21,466 nt of DNA from Planctomycetota bacterium (GCA_026386995.1 JAPLMO010000074.1:1-21466), one strand, 5' to 3'; counted from the stretch's first letter, positions 7,837-16,700 are shown. The notes: generated from the letters alone by a model not told the origin. A program made the numbers and translations.

Positions 7837-10379
7837 TGCACCTGCCTTTTGACCGGCATCGCCCCCTGCGGAACCACGACAATCATTTCACCCTTGCGCG
7901 TTGCAAACTTCACGAATGCCCCGGAGAGGTCTTCCGCCTTGGCGCCGTTGCGATACAACGACATCGTCGCGCCGGGCCAGGGATTGCACAGGCGGCACTC
8001 GCCGCCGGCCTGCGACCGGACCTCCACGAACTCGATCTTGCCTTTCTGCATCGACGAACTGACCAGGAACGCCCCGCGGGCCGCCAACGTGAACTGGGCA
8101 TCCCACTGCCTGGGCCAGGCCGCAAAGACCCGGAGGATGGAGTCCTTCCCCGGCGCCGACGGCGCGGTTTGCAGCAGGGCGGCATGCAAGGCATGGGCGG
8201 CGTTGCCCAGCCGCTGGCACTCCAGGCACCCTGGGCCTTCGCGCAACCCCAGCCGATTGCGCAGGACCCCCAGGCCCGATTCACCCACGCCCCAGGAATC
8301 GCAGGCTTCGTTGGTGGTCTTGATCTGTCCTGGGATCATGTACTTCACATAATCCGCCAGGCCCAGGTTGGCGGCCTCCACGGCCTGACGGCTCAGGACG
8401 TGCAGGCGGGTATCTGCGTTGACCGATTCCCGCGTGAGCGCATCCTGCAGCCGTTTCAACGATTGCACGTCCTCGCTGGCAACGGTAATCAGGTCATAAT
8501 ACGCGGCCGGTTCCGGCCCGTTGGGCAGCGGCGCCATATTTTCGTAAAACTCTTTCCAGGCCGAACGCAATTCGGCATCCACGCCCAGTATCTCCGAAGC
8601 CCGGATCGCGATCGGCGTCAGGGCACGCATGGCGCCGATCTCCTCCACCGTATCGCTTGAATCCCAACTCCCCTCCTGGTTGTTCACATGGTGGATGTGG
8701 TACTTGCCGTCCGGGCCCTTCGTCACGTTCGGAAAATTCCTGTAGAACTCGACCGTGCCTTTAATGATCGGATACCCGGTCGTGCGCAGCCACTGGGCAT
8801 CGAGGCCGTACTCGTAACGCAGCCAATAAAGATAGGCGATCTTGGCGGTGCAGGAGAAGATGTGGGTGACGTGGCCGAAGGGGCCTTTGCCTTTGTCCGT
8901 GAAGGCATATCCGCCGCGCACCCATCGCTCGGTATGAGTTCCCCAGTTCCAGCGGCTGTTCAAGGTCTGCTTGTTCTGGGCGAACTGCATGAACTTCTCC
9001 GAACGTTGCGCCCATGGTTTTCGCATCAGGTACAACTCCCGCATTTCGGCGGCGACGTCGTCGGGCAGGTCCTCGAGGCCGTCGAACCAGGTCGTCTCCG
9101 GAATCCATATCCCCTGACTGCCCCACTGCTGGCGGGCGGCCCGCGCGTACGAATCGTAGTGGCGGGAGTAGGTCGAGAAGACCGGCTCCAGAAGTTCAGG
9201 GCGGTTGGCCGGCGTCAGACCGTTGTAGTAGCAGCCCTGGTTATGCCACCAGTACTGCGATCCCCACGCCCGCATGTCGCCGTTGGTAAACCAGATCATG
9301 CCGTTGAAATGAGGCATGTACGCCCCGCGCGACGCCGAGGCCATGATGTAAAGGAAGTACGTGTAATTCTGCTCGACGAAATCCGCCTGGCCGTCGTCGC
9401 TGTGAAGGCGGACGAACGCCTTGGACCAGAAGTCGCTCCACCACGCCTGGTTGTCGGCCAGCACGCCTTCCATGCCCTTGCCCTCCGCCGCGTCGAGTTC
9501 CTTGAGCGCCTTGGCCGCCACGTCCTCTTTGGGATCGGCGCTTGCGGCCGTGGACATGAGGATCGTGAACCTGCCTTTCCCTGGCGACGCCGACAATCGG
9601 ACGGTCATTTCGTTGTAGTAGCCCGCCTTGCTCGTTCTCCCGACCACGCCGATGGCGACGGCCGAGGCGTTATAGAAACTCCCCTCGCGGAATTCCTGCG
9701 TCAGGATGATTCGCCCCTTGCGGATGTCCAGCCGGGAGGCGGCCGTGTGAGGGCCGCTCCGCACGACCGCAGCATGCCGGCTGGTCAGCGGCCAGTTCTT
9801 AGCGTCCATGTATTGCGTTGCATATCGCAACATGCGCAGGTCCACATGCACCGCCGACGGTTGCTCGCGCTGATCGTCGATCTCCACGGCCATCGCATCG
9901 CCCTGCTGCCACGCCATAACCCGCGCCGTCACGCCGTTGCCGCCGGCGGTCATCACGCCGTCATACACCGACAAGTGCTGCCGGAAGCCCGGGGCCGCGA
10001 ACACGCCATCGCCCCAGTCCGCCATGCGGATGTCCACCATGCCGCATCCGCCCGCGTAATCCGAGCCGGCCGGCGGGAATGCACGCGTGTTACACCCTGC
10101 CGCGAAGACGTCCACCCGGTTGATCTGGAACTTCAGGGCATCAGGCGTCGTCCACACCAGGCTGCCCATCCGTCCATTGCCCACCGGCAGCCCTTCCTCG
10201 CTCCGGTCCACGGGCCTGGTGTAGGTCAGGTCCGCGCGCGAGACCAGGCCCTTGTAGTCCACGGTAAACAGACTTGCGGGCGTCTCTGCCGCCGAGGCGA
10301 GGTTCAGAGGGCCCATGGCGACCAGCAGCAGCGCGGCAGCCAGCAGCGGTTTCGTTGCTGCGTTAGGTTTCACGCGCAT
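7833..10379 (-). CDS. Secreted GH95-like glycoside hydrolase (alpha-L-fucosidase-type barrel)
   Basis: I place the start at ATG 10379 (848 residues), because it opens a clean signal peptide: MRVKPNAATK, then PLLAAALLLVAMGPLNL, cleavage near ASAA|E at about 31. The longer frame upstream is Arg-rich and not protein-like. A GGGAG lies close to this ATG and AAGGA about 20 nt upstream. The mature protein starts with a beta-sandwich domain containing LPVGNGRMGSLVW (64-76), the hallmark of GH95 fucosidase-like enzymes ('LPIGNGRLGA'). A long alpha-helical region with FNGMIWFTNGDMRAWGSQYW and NQEGSWDSSDTVEEIGA follows, as in the (alpha/alpha)6 barrel, and then a short beta C-terminal domain. Length fits the family (750-900). 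The match is moderate and other barrel families with similar N-termini are possible, so fucose specificity is inferred. It is followed by the truncated glycosidase. Confidence 0.78.
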   Translation of the reverse strand: MRVKPNAATKPLLAAALLLVAMGPLNLASAAETPASLFTVDYKGLVSRADLTYTRPVDRSEEGLPVGNGRMGSLVWTTPDALKFQINRVDVFAAGCNTRAFPPAGSDYAGGCGMVDIRMADWGDGVFAAPGFRQHLSVYDGVMTAGGNGVTARVMAWQQGDAMAVEIDDQREQPSAVHVDLRMLRYATQYMDAKNWPLTSRHAAVVRSGPHTAASRLDIRKGRIILTQEFREGSFYNASAVAIGVVGRTSKAGYYNEMTVRLSASPGKGRFTILMSTAASADPKEDVAAKALKELDAAEGKGMEGVLADNQAWWSDFWSKAFVRLHSDDGQADFVEQNYTYFLYIMASASRGAYMPHFNGMIWFTNGDMRAWGSQYWWHNQGCYYNGLTPANRPELLEPVFSTYSRHYDSYARAARQQWGSQGIWIPETTWFDGLEDLPDDVAAEMRELYLMRKPWAQRSEKFMQFAQNKQTLNSRWNWGTHTERWVRGGYAFTDKGKGPFGHVTHIFSCTAKIAYLYWLRYEYGLDAQWLRTTGYPIIKGTVEFYRNFPNVTKGPDGKYHIHHVNNQEGSWDSSDTVEEIGAMRALTPIAIRASEILGVDAELRSAWKEFYENMAPLPNGPEPAAYYDLITVASEDVQSLKRLQDALTRESVNADTRLHVLSRQAVEAANLGLADYVKYMIPGQIKTTNEACDSWGVGESGLGVLRNRLGLREGPGCLECQRLGNAAHALHAALLQTAPSAPGKDSILRVFAAWPRQWDAQFTLAARGAFLVSSSMQKGKIEFVEVRSQAGGECRLCNPWPGATMSLYRNGAKAEDLSGAFVKFATRKGEMIVVVPQGAMPVKRQVQ

Positions 10380-10714
10380 TCTCCCGTTTCTGTTTTCCTT
10401 ACGACGGATGTCCATGGCCCGGCACCAAGCCGGCCGTGGCCTCCGAGGAATGCTCGCTATTATCGCGGCCTGGCGGCGGCTGCACAAGGATCCATAGCCG
10501 AACCAGCCCCAATCCCTTCTTTCGAGAGCCCGGGGAATTAGCGTACAATGACGCGGGCGGCGCAGAAAGGTGCCACGCCGGTCTTGTCCCTGGTTGCCTT
10601 TGGACCCCGGTGGGGCCCGGCCGTGCAAAGAGGGGAACCCGGGAAAATCCGAAAATGTTTTTCCTCCGTAAGTCCTTTATTTACAGGCACTTATCGTACC
10701 ACCACCCCCCCCAT
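10380..10714. other. Intergenic region between divergent GH95-like and PEP-CTERM genes
   Basis: No gene is seen. A possible minus-strand promoter for the GH95-like gene is TTGTGC (10487-10482), 17 nt, GATAAT (10464-10459). A degenerate copy of the CGTAAGT...ACTTACG hairpin lies at 10667-10696 (CGTAAGT, 15 nt, ACTTATCG). The remaining frames are Pro/Arg-rich and unconvincing. Confidence 0.4.
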
Positions 10715-10742
10715 TTGACTTTGCCGAAATCTGTGGTATATT
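10715..10742 (+). promoter_or_regulatory. Promoter of the PEP-CTERM gene
   Basis: TTGACT (10715-10720), a 16-nt spacer and TATATT (10737-10742) form a good sigma-70-like promoter. Transcription near 10749 would give a leader of about 140 nt. That leader contains the long-range pair GCGGCC/GGCCGC (about 10780 and 10810) and a CGCCCC/GGGGCG hairpin immediately before the ribosome site, which could limit translation. Confidence 0.65.
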
Positions 10743-10890
10743 GCTCTTGGAGTTGAGGGCCGTTTGCCGCTCGGGGACGCGGCCTGGAGCGTCGGAGACA
10801 AGTCCTGTGGCCGCATCACGGCGCGGTGCCAGGGTCGGCAGAGGTTTCCAGGTCCGTCTCGCCCCAGAGGGGGCGGAAAGAGAGGTTGTA

Positions 10891-11751
10891 ATGTCTGCGA
10901 AACAAATGTTGTGGGTCGTGTCAGTTGTGGCGGTGGGAATGGTGTTCTGGGCGGGCTTGGCCCAGGCGGGGATCCTCAATGTTGATGGCTTATACGAACT
11001 CACCGGCACCACCTCTGAAAGCTACACGGGTGTCAACGTGGGCAATTCGGGGGCGGGCACGCTCAACATCAAGGACTCCGCCTCGCTGACCAGCTCCGGT
11101 AATTTCTACATCAACAACAACGGCCCTCTCAGCACGGTCAACCTCACTGGTGGAACGCTGACGTTCAATTATTCTGGCGGGGATGGTTTCTTTATCGGTT
11201 GGTGGGGTCGTGGTGTGATGAACATCTCCGGCGGTATTGCCAACCTGGCTCAGTTGAAATTCTACGATGGCGAACTCAACCTCTCCGGCAGCGGCACGTT
11301 AAATGTCACGGGCAATGATGTGATCATGGGGCAATGGGACCGCGCCGGCGAAAGCTTTGCAATTTCCGGCGGCACCGCCAACTTGAGAGGTGTCCAGTTG
11401 ACCTGGGACATAAGCACACTCACGCTCACCGGCGGCACCCTCAACGTCGGCGCGGGTGGTATATACGGCAATGCCGGCAGCACGATCAATTTCAGCGGCG
11501 GCACCCTCAAGTTGAACGACAATGGTGCGATCGCTCTCGCCCTAGACTCCGATACGGTCGATTACTTGTACATCGATGGCTCGCCGATGGCGGCGGGCAC
11601 GTGGGGGAAGACCGGTTCGGGCGCCGATCATTTCAACGACACGTACTTCGAGGGCACCGGCGTGCTGAACGTCAATCTTCCCGAGCCAGCCACGATGGCG
11701 TTGCTGGCTGTGGGCGGCGTCGCGACGCTTCTTCGCCGCAAACGCAAGTAA
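10891..11751 (+). CDS. PEP-CTERM sorting-domain protein with PATR-like beta repeats
   Basis: ATG 10891 is chosen because AGAGAGG precedes it and it opens a signal peptide (MSAKQMLWVVSVVAVGMVFW, cleavage near AQA|G), giving 286 residues; upstream codons of the frame are not protein-like. The body consists of degenerate beta-strand repeats (NLTGGTLTF, MNISGGIANL, FAISGGTANL, LTLTGGTLNV, INFSGGTLKL), probably a beta-solenoid. The C-terminus has LPEPATMALL, a hydrophobic helix and the basic end RRKRK: a standard PEP-CTERM signal, processed by an exosortase in exopolysaccharide-producing bacteria. No exosortase gene is in this window. The protein is expected at the cell surface or in the matrix. 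A strong terminator follows at 11800-11830. Confidence 0.9.
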   Translation: MSAKQMLWVVSVVAVGMVFWAGLAQAGILNVDGLYELTGTTSESYTGVNVGNSGAGTLNIKDSASLTSSGNFYINNNGPLSTVNLTGGTLTFNYSGGDGFFIGWWGRGVMNISGGIANLAQLKFYDGELNLSGSGTLNVTGNDVIMGQWDRAGESFAISGGTANLRGVQLTWDISTLTLTGGTLNVGAGGIYGNAGSTINFSGGTLKLNDNGAIALALDSDTVDYLYIDGSPMAAGTWGKTGSGADHFNDTYFEGTGVLNVNLPEPATMALLAVGGVATLLRRKRK

Positions 11752-11799
11752 TCGAAGACCCCATCTGTTAAGGGACCGCAACACGTAAAGCAGAAACGA

Positions 11800-11830
11800 G
11801 CGGCGTCCCACCGGGACGCCGCTTCTTTTT
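11800..11830 (+). terminator. Intrinsic terminator of the PEP-CTERM gene
   Basis: A perfect 10-bp stem GCGGCGTCCC/GGGACGCCGC with loop ACC is followed by TTCTTTTT. It lies 48 bp after the stop codon. Confidence 0.93.
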
Positions 11831-11998
11831 CGCCCTCGCGCCGCGCGTGCCTTGCCCTCTGCCTTTCTCTGCGTTCTCCGCGATCTCTGCGTTGAAGGCT
11901 GTGCCGTTTGCCGCCGTGCGCCCCTGCCAACGACCACGGTCGCCCAGACGACCGTGGCACCCACGAAGTCAATAGTCACAGGCTGCTACTACTACGCC
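11831..11998. repeat. Intergenic repeat region (CTCTGCG repeats and an imperfect palindrome)
   Basis: There is no gene. The stretch 11856-11894 repeats CTCTGC(G) units separated by TTCTCCGCGA, a low-complexity pattern common in large environmental genomes. CCACGGTCG/CGACCGTGG (about 11934-11953) forms a hairpin similar in build to the one at 7160-7179. Confidence 0.5.
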
Positions 11999-12093
11999 AC
12001 TTAGGGATTTGCGCGGTGGGTCAGGAGACCCACCGCGCACATACATAACCCGCCGCGCAAAGGTTGAATGGTTCTTTCTGCAGTTCTACTTAG
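11999..12093. repeat. Nested-palindrome element, partial copy
   Basis: It contains a perfect 12-bp hairpin, GCGCGGTGGGTC/GACCCACCGCGC with loop AGGA (12011-12038), then half of a second hairpin (ACCCGCCGCGC). It ends in a terminal arm GGTTCTTTCTGCAGTTCTAC plus TTAG (ends 12093). The last 40 bases (12054-12093) are the reverse complement of 14794-14833 with two mismatches. It ends 3 bp from the stop codon of the Gfo/Idh/MocA gene and may also act as its terminator. Confidence 0.75.
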
Positions 12094-12096
12094 GGT

Positions 12097-13182
12097 TCAC
12101 TTCCTGGGTTTCCACAGATCAATCGGGCGGGCGGCGGTGGTGGCGAACGGCAGTTCCACCTTCCGGCCCGTCCGGGCGGATTCGTACGCGGCGAAAATCA
12201 CTTCGAGCACCACGCGGGCGTCCTCGCCGGTGACCAGCGGCGCCTTGTCGTTTTGCACGCAATCCACGAAGTGGGCCATCTCGGCGTGGAAACCGTAATT
12301 CCACGCCTCTTCGTAAATGGTGAAACTCCAGCCCTTGGTCGATCCGGCCTTCTCGACGGCGTAATCATAGCCGCCGGCGCTGTAGGTCTCGATGGCGTTG
12401 CCGTGCAGCAAGTCGGCGTAGGCCACACCGCCCGAACCGTGGACTTCGGCGCGGTCATCCATGCCGCCCTGCTTGGTCCAACTTTCCTCCGCCATGGCGA
12501 TTACGCCGTTGACGAACTCAATGATGAGAATGGCGTTGTCGTCGCCCCGGGTCTTGTCGCCGTGCACCTGCGTGCTCATTTGGGCATAGACCGACTTGAT
12601 GGGCGGGCGGCCGAGCATCCAGCGGAAGAACTCGATGGCGTGGCAGCCCATGTCCATGGTCACGCCGCCGCCGGATCGCTCCACGTCCCAGAAATGCGCC
12701 GCGTGCGGGCCGTCATGTTTCTCGGACTGCTTGATGAGCGTGGGCTTGCCAAGCGCGCCGGAGTCGAGAAGTTGCTTGAGGCGAACGTACTTCGGCGCGA
12801 AGCACAGTTCCTCCGCATACATGAGTTTCACGCCGGCCTTGCGGCAGGCCGCAAGCATCCGGTCAGCCTCGGCCAGGTTCAGGCAGAACGGCTTCTCGAT
12901 AACGACGTGCTTGCCCGCCGCCGCGGCATCCACCACGACCTGGCAATGGAGATGATTGGGGACGCCAACGACCACCATCCGGATCTCCGGCATCGCCAGC
13001 AAATCGCGGTAATCGGTGAACGCCCGCGGGATGCTGAAGCGCCTGGCAAATTGCTCCGCGTTGCCCGGCGTCGGGGATGCCACCGCAGCCATCGCCGCCT
13101 GCGGGCAATGCTGCAACGATTCGGCGTGAATGGTCGAAATGAACTGCGAGCCGATGAGGCCTACTGGGACGGGGGGTTTCAT
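12097..13182 (-). CDS. Gfo/Idh/MocA-family NAD(P)-dependent oxidoreductase
   Basis: 361 residues from ATG 13182; AAAGGAG lies 8-14 nt upstream and the protein begins directly with its Rossmann fold. VPVGLIGSQFISTIHAESL (5-23) is the dinucleotide-binding segment. VVGVPNHLHC (71-80) and VIEKPFCLNLAEADR (94-108) carry the conserved EKP motif. The C-terminal alpha/beta substrate domain includes GGGVTMDMGCHAIEFFRWML, in which the Gly-Asp/His region contributes to the active site. Members oxidise or reduce sugars, inositols and related polyols; the substrate is not readable from sequence. No signal peptide, so cytoplasmic. It is the second gene of an operon, 52 bp after the MttB-family gene, and the pair is bracketed by inverted repeats. 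Confidence 0.93.
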   Translation of the reverse strand: MKPPVPVGLIGSQFISTIHAESLQHCPQAAMAAVASPTPGNAEQFARRFSIPRAFTDYRDLLAMPEIRMVVVGVPNHLHCQVVVDAAAAGKHVVIEKPFCLNLAEADRMLAACRKAGVKLMYAEELCFAPKYVRLKQLLDSGALGKPTLIKQSEKHDGPHAAHFWDVERSGGGVTMDMGCHAIEFFRWMLGRPPIKSVYAQMSTQVHGDKTRGDDNAILIIEFVNGVIAMAEESWTKQGGMDDRAEVHGSGGVAYADLLHGNAIETYSAGGYDYAVEKAGSTKGWSFTIYEEAWNYGFHAEMAHFVDCVQNDKAPLVTGEDARVVLEVIFAAYESARTGRKVELPFATTAARPIDLWKPRK

Positions 13183-13234
13183 GGCTATGGCTCCTTTCAC
13201 ATTATTGAGGAACTCGCCCTGCGTCGGGCAGGTC

Positions 13235-14647
13235 TTATCGCCTTGCAGCATCCAGCAGATCGTCGACGGCTCGCTCGGTCGCGCGGTCCATAGGTTCCGG
13301 CACGTGCTTGCTGAGTATGTCGTCCTTCATGGCCTTGCAGCGAGCCGCCAGGTCCTGGCTGCCGTCGCCGGCCCAGGCTGCCCAGTAGCGGCGGTCGAAC
13401 AACTGCGGGAACCACAACTCGCTGCGGAAATGCCGCACGGTGTGGTCAAGCCCGAGGAAACTGCCGGCACGTATCCCTTCCTCAATCACCTCGATGCCCA
13501 GGCGCTCGTCGTCGATTTCGACGCCACGCCACAGCCGCTCCAGGTAGCCGATGATCTCGTGCTGGAGCACCAGCATCGAGAGGCTGGCTCCCTGGTCGGC
13601 GCCGCAGATCCCCAGGTGCCCGAAGATGTCGGCGCCCGCCAGGACGCCGCAAGCCAGGGTTATTCCGGCTTCAACGCCGGCTTGGGCGTCGGGGAGTTTG
13701 CTGTCGGTCAAGCCCACGTTGATGTAGGCGGGTAACCCGTAGAAGCGGGCGAGTTCGGCCATTCCGACCGCCATCAGGGCTTGCTCGGGGCCGCCGAAAA
13801 TGACCTGGGTGGTGCGCATGTCGAAGGCGTGAGGAATGCCGCCGTAGCAAACCGGGGTGCCGGGGCGGATGAGTTGCACGATGCAAAGCCCGGCGAGGAT
13901 CTCCGCATTCTCCTGGGCCATCGTGCCCGCCAAGGTCGCAACCGCACTGGCGCCGGCCTGGGCCATCGGCCCGATCGGCACCGGCAGGTTCAACCGGCAC
14001 GTCTCGAAAAGCAGGTCTATGCCGCCGTGTGGAAACCGTAACGGGCTGATCGGCTCCAGGAACGGATACGCCAGAGGGTACGCCGCCGCCTCTTCCTCGC
14101 TCCCCGACACGATAGTCATCAGTTCGATGATCAGTCGGGCCGACGCCCGATCGTGAAACCAGAACGTGATCGGCTTCGTAGTGTGCTTGAGCAACTCCGC
14201 CGCCACCCGGACGCAACGGTACTCGACCGGCAACTCGTGCGGGTCGGCCATGGCTCCGACCACGTTGATGCGAGGCAAAGCGTCGGCCAGGCGCGCGGCC
14301 TCGCGGACATCATTCAGCGTGGCGTACCTGCGACAGAGATTGTCATCGACCCAAAACGCCTGCCCGGCGGAGGAGTTGAAGTTGCGTTTTCCCACCCCGA
14401 ACTCCGCCCGGCGCGAGCGGTCGCGCCCGTAGATCGTAAATCGCTTTCCCGCGGTCGCAAGGCACTGCTCGACCAACTTCTCGGGAATCCAGACGTGTTG
14501 GGTAGGAACGTCGACGCGGGCTCCAGCCTCGGCAAATCGTCGCAGCATCTCGGCATGCGGCACATGGACGCCCACACGCTCCAAGATCGACAGCGACGCG
14601 TCGTGCAGGCGCCGGATTTCGGATTCCGACAGTAGGCTGATTCTCAT
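13235..14647 (-). CDS. MttB-family (trimethylamine methyltransferase-like) protein, non-pyrrolysine
   Basis: 470 residues from ATG 14647, with AAGGG upstream; MRISLLSESEIRRLHDASL then ILERVGVHVP is the typical family start. Other family features are GTMAQENAEILAGLCIVQLI (241-260), YGGIPHAFDMRT (268-279) and GLTDSKLPDAQAG (312-324). True trimethylamine methyltransferases carry pyrrolysine encoded by UAG; here the frame has no internal TAG, so it belongs to the non-pyrrolysine branch. Characterised members of that branch (for example MtgB) demethylate quaternary amines such as glycine betaine with a corrinoid protein. No corrinoid protein gene is in the window, so the partner must be elsewhere, or the reaction differs. 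First gene of the operon with the oxidoreductase. Confidence 0.9.
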   Translation of the reverse strand: MRISLLSESEIRRLHDASLSILERVGVHVPHAEMLRRFAEAGARVDVPTQHVWIPEKLVEQCLATAGKRFTIYGRDRSRRAEFGVGKRNFNSSAGQAFWVDDNLCRRYATLNDVREAARLADALPRINVVGAMADPHELPVEYRCVRVAAELLKHTTKPITFWFHDRASARLIIELMTIVSGSEEEAAAYPLAYPFLEPISPLRFPHGGIDLLFETCRLNLPVPIGPMAQAGASAVATLAGTMAQENAEILAGLCIVQLIRPGTPVCYGGIPHAFDMRTTQVIFGGPEQALMAVGMAELARFYGLPAYINVGLTDSKLPDAQAGVEAGITLACGVLAGADIFGHLGICGADQGASLSMLVLQHEIIGYLERLWRGVEIDDERLGIEVIEEGIRAGSFLGLDHTVRHFRSELWFPQLFDRRYWAAWAGDGSQDLAARCKAMKDDILSKHVPEPMDRATERAVDDLLDAARR

Positions 14648-14760
14648 CAGGGCTGCCCTTATCTCACCCTGCCGTGGTATCGCCAACGATAGAAGCCGCC
14701 GGGAGGATCGACATTGCCGCTTTCCGCGGTACAATCCCGGCACGTCCCGACCGCCAAATG

Positions 14761-14789
14761 GTTGTAACACAGGGTGGCAGGGCTTTCAA
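14761..14789 (-). promoter_or_regulatory. Possible promoter of the MttB-Gfo operon
   Basis: On the minus strand TTGAAA (14789-14784) is followed after 17 nt by TACAAC (14766-14761). Transcription near 14754 would give a leader of about 107 nt before ATG 14647. The element at 14794 begins just upstream of the -35. Confidence 0.4.
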
Positions 14790-14793
14790 GCGG

Positions 14794-14944
14794 CTAAGTA
14801 GAACCGCAGAAAGAATCATTCAACCTTTGCGCGGCGGGTCTCCGTACCCGCCGCGCAAAGGTGCGTAGTCGTGTATGGAGCGGTGGGTACGGAGACCCAC
14901 CGCGCAAAGGCTCAATGAACGGAACGTTTTGCGGTTCTACTTAG
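14794..14944. repeat. Nested-palindrome (MITE-like) element, full copy
   Basis: A 151-bp element with terminal inverted repeats CTAAGTAGAACCGCA ... GCGGTTCTACTTAG. Inside are two hairpins: GCGCGGCGGGT/ACCCGCCGCGC with loop CTCCGT (14829-14856) and GCGGTGGGT/ACCCACCGC with loop ACGGAG (14880-14903). The two loops are exact reverse complements, so the whole element is a palindrome of palindromes. Its left 40 bases match the end of the copy at 11999-12093 in inverted orientation (38 of 40). It encodes nothing. Confidence 0.85.
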
Positions 14945-15098
14945 TCCACGAAACACGTTGTGCGTGATTGACATCCGCGAGATCATTCGTTTCAATGGCG
15001 ACTCGTTGCGGTACGTTCACGACCGTGTCTCTGCCGCGGCAATGGGAGGCGGCCGGCCGAATGTTTGGTTGATCTGCGCGCGACCGAAAGGAACAAGC

Positions 15099-16700
15099 AT
15101 GTATCTCCATAAGGCGACAACCCCTTCTCGTATTCTGTCGTTCGTCGTTCTGTCGGTCGCCGCGACGTGGCCGGCGCTCGCACAGGATTCCGGGCTGGCC
15201 GAAGACACGCAAGCCACCGTGACGATCGATACCGGCGCCCGCTCCGTACCCTACAGCCGGATGATCTTCGGCGGCTTCATCGAGCACTTTGACGGACAGG
15301 TCTACGGCGGGCTGTTCGAACCGGGCTCGCCCCTGTCCGACGACCGGGGCTTCCGCAAGGATGTCATCGAAGCGATGAAAGAACTGAAGGTTTCCATCGT
15401 GCGCTGGCCGGGCGGATGCTTTGCCAGCGGCTATCACTGGAAGGACGGCGTCGGGCCCGGCCGCAAGCCGACCCCCGATCCGGTCTGGGGTGTTACTGAT
15501 CCCAACACGTTCGGCACCGACGAGTTCGTCGAGTGGTGCCGGCTCATCGGCAGCGAGCCGTATATCTGCACGAATGCCGGTAACGGCACGCCAGAAGAGA
15601 TGAAAGAATGGGTTGAGTACTGCAACCGTACCGAAGGCCGGTATGCCGAGATGCGCGCGGCCGGCCGCCACGAGAAGCCGCTGAACGTCCGGTACTGGAG
15701 CATCGGCAACGAGAACTGGGGCGGCCACGAAATCGGTGCGAAAACGCCCAAAGAGTGGGGGCCGCTCGTGCACAAGTCGGCTGACCTGATGCTGGCCGCC
15801 GACCCCAAACTCACACTGCTGGCCGCCGCGACGCCCGATCGGGGATGGACCCTGCCGCTGCTGAAAGCAGCCGGGGAACACCTCGATTATGTCTGCATAC
15901 ACCAGTACTGGTTGGGCTTTTGGGCGAAGAACCAGATGCCAGACTACCTTTCGTGTATCATGCTGTCGGAAGGCCCGCAGCAGACGATCACCCGCGTGAT
16001 TGACGTCCTCAAGGAAGCCGGTTGCCGCGGCCGCGTCAAGATCGCGTTCGACGAGTGGAACCTTCGCGGCTGGCATCATCCGGGATTTCCGCGCAAACAG
16101 GTCGGCAACGACCCGGCCGCAGCCGCACTCATCGCCAAACGGGAAATCAATGCGATCGCCTCGCAGTACTCGATGGCCGACGCGCTGTTCTCCGCGTCGT
16201 TTCTCAACGCCTGCCTGCGGCACGCCGAGGACGTCGGCATGGCCAACATCGCTCCGATCGTGAACACCCGCGGCCCGCTTTACGTTCATCCCAAAGGGAT
16301 CGTGAAACGCACGACCTTCCACACCCTGGCCATGTACGCCAACCAACTTGAGGCCCGCGTCGGCAAACTCGACCTGGAGGCCGGGAAACTCATGCAGGGC
16401 AGCCGGTCGGTTCCCATGATCGACGCCGTCGCCACGGTGGACGAGTCGGGCAAGGTCTGGGCGATCGCGCTGGTGAACCGCCATCCTTCGAAAAACGCGG
16501 CCTGCACCGTCAAGATGAAGGATACGTTGCTTGACGGCCGATATGAGGCGACGATCCTGGCAGGCGATTCACCCGATGCATTCAATGATGTTGAACACCC
16601 AAACCGCGTCGTGCCCGAGAGAACACGGCTTTCTTTCGAGAAAGGCGTCGTCAACCTGCCGCCTCACTCGCTCTCGATCGTCAGGGTGCCCTGGAAGTGA
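15099..16700 (+). CDS. Secreted GH51 alpha-L-arabinofuranosidase
   Basis: 533 residues from ATG 15099; AAGGA sits 6 nt upstream and the start opens a signal peptide (MYLHKATTPSRILSFVVLSV, cleavage near ALAQ|D at 29). The catalytic (beta/alpha)8 barrel contains FGGFIEHFDGQVYGGLFEPG near the start, VRWPGGCFASGYHW, and RYWSIGNENWGGHE, whose Glu (about 205) is the acid/base. IAFDEWNLRG supplies the likely nucleophile Glu (about 319). The C-terminal beta domain ends LPPHSLSIVRVPWK, as in other GH51 enzymes. It releases arabinofuranosyl residues from arabinan, arabinoxylan or arabinogalactan, probably in the periplasm or outside. It stands alone between repeat elements; a long antisense frame on the other strand is a high-GC shadow. 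Confidence 0.95.
   Translation: MYLHKATTPSRILSFVVLSVAATWPALAQDSGLAEDTQATVTIDTGARSVPYSRMIFGGFIEHFDGQVYGGLFEPGSPLSDDRGFRKDVIEAMKELKVSIVRWPGGCFASGYHWKDGVGPGRKPTPDPVWGVTDPNTFGTDEFVEWCRLIGSEPYICTNAGNGTPEEMKEWVEYCNRTEGRYAEMRAAGRHEKPLNVRYWSIGNENWGGHEIGAKTPKEWGPLVHKSADLMLAADPKLTLLAAATPDRGWTLPLLKAAGEHLDYVCIHQYWLGFWAKNQMPDYLSCIMLSEGPQQTITRVIDVLKEAGCRGRVKIAFDEWNLRGWHHPGFPRKQVGNDPAAAALIAKREINAIASQYSMADALFSASFLNACLRHAEDVGMANIAPIVNTRGPLYVHPKGIVKRTTFHTLAMYANQLEARVGKLDLEAGKLMQGSRSVPMIDAVATVDESGKVWAIALVNRHPSKNAACTVKMKDTLLDGRYEATILAGDSPDAFNDVEHPNRVVPERTRLSFEKGVVNLPPHSLSIVRVPWK

Noticed and set aside
8688..10541. Plus-strand open frame of 617 codons opposite the GH95-like gene
   Set aside because: It is antisense to a clear enzyme with family motifs. 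Its composition is His/Arg/Val-rich with no recognisable domain, the usual shadow in high-GC DNA.
10749..10890. Riboswitch in the long leader of the PEP-CTERM gene
   Set aside because: The leader has some pairings, but I could not match the conserved core of c-di-GMP, cobalamin or other known classes.
12253..13293. Plus-strand open frame of 346 codons opposite the oxidoreductase
   Set aside because: Antisense to a well-supported Gfo/Idh/MocA gene; no domain is visible.
14937..16484. Minus-strand open frame of 515 codons opposite the GH51 gene
   Set aside because: The plus strand has a signal peptide, catalytic motifs and a ribosome site, while the antisense frame has none of these.
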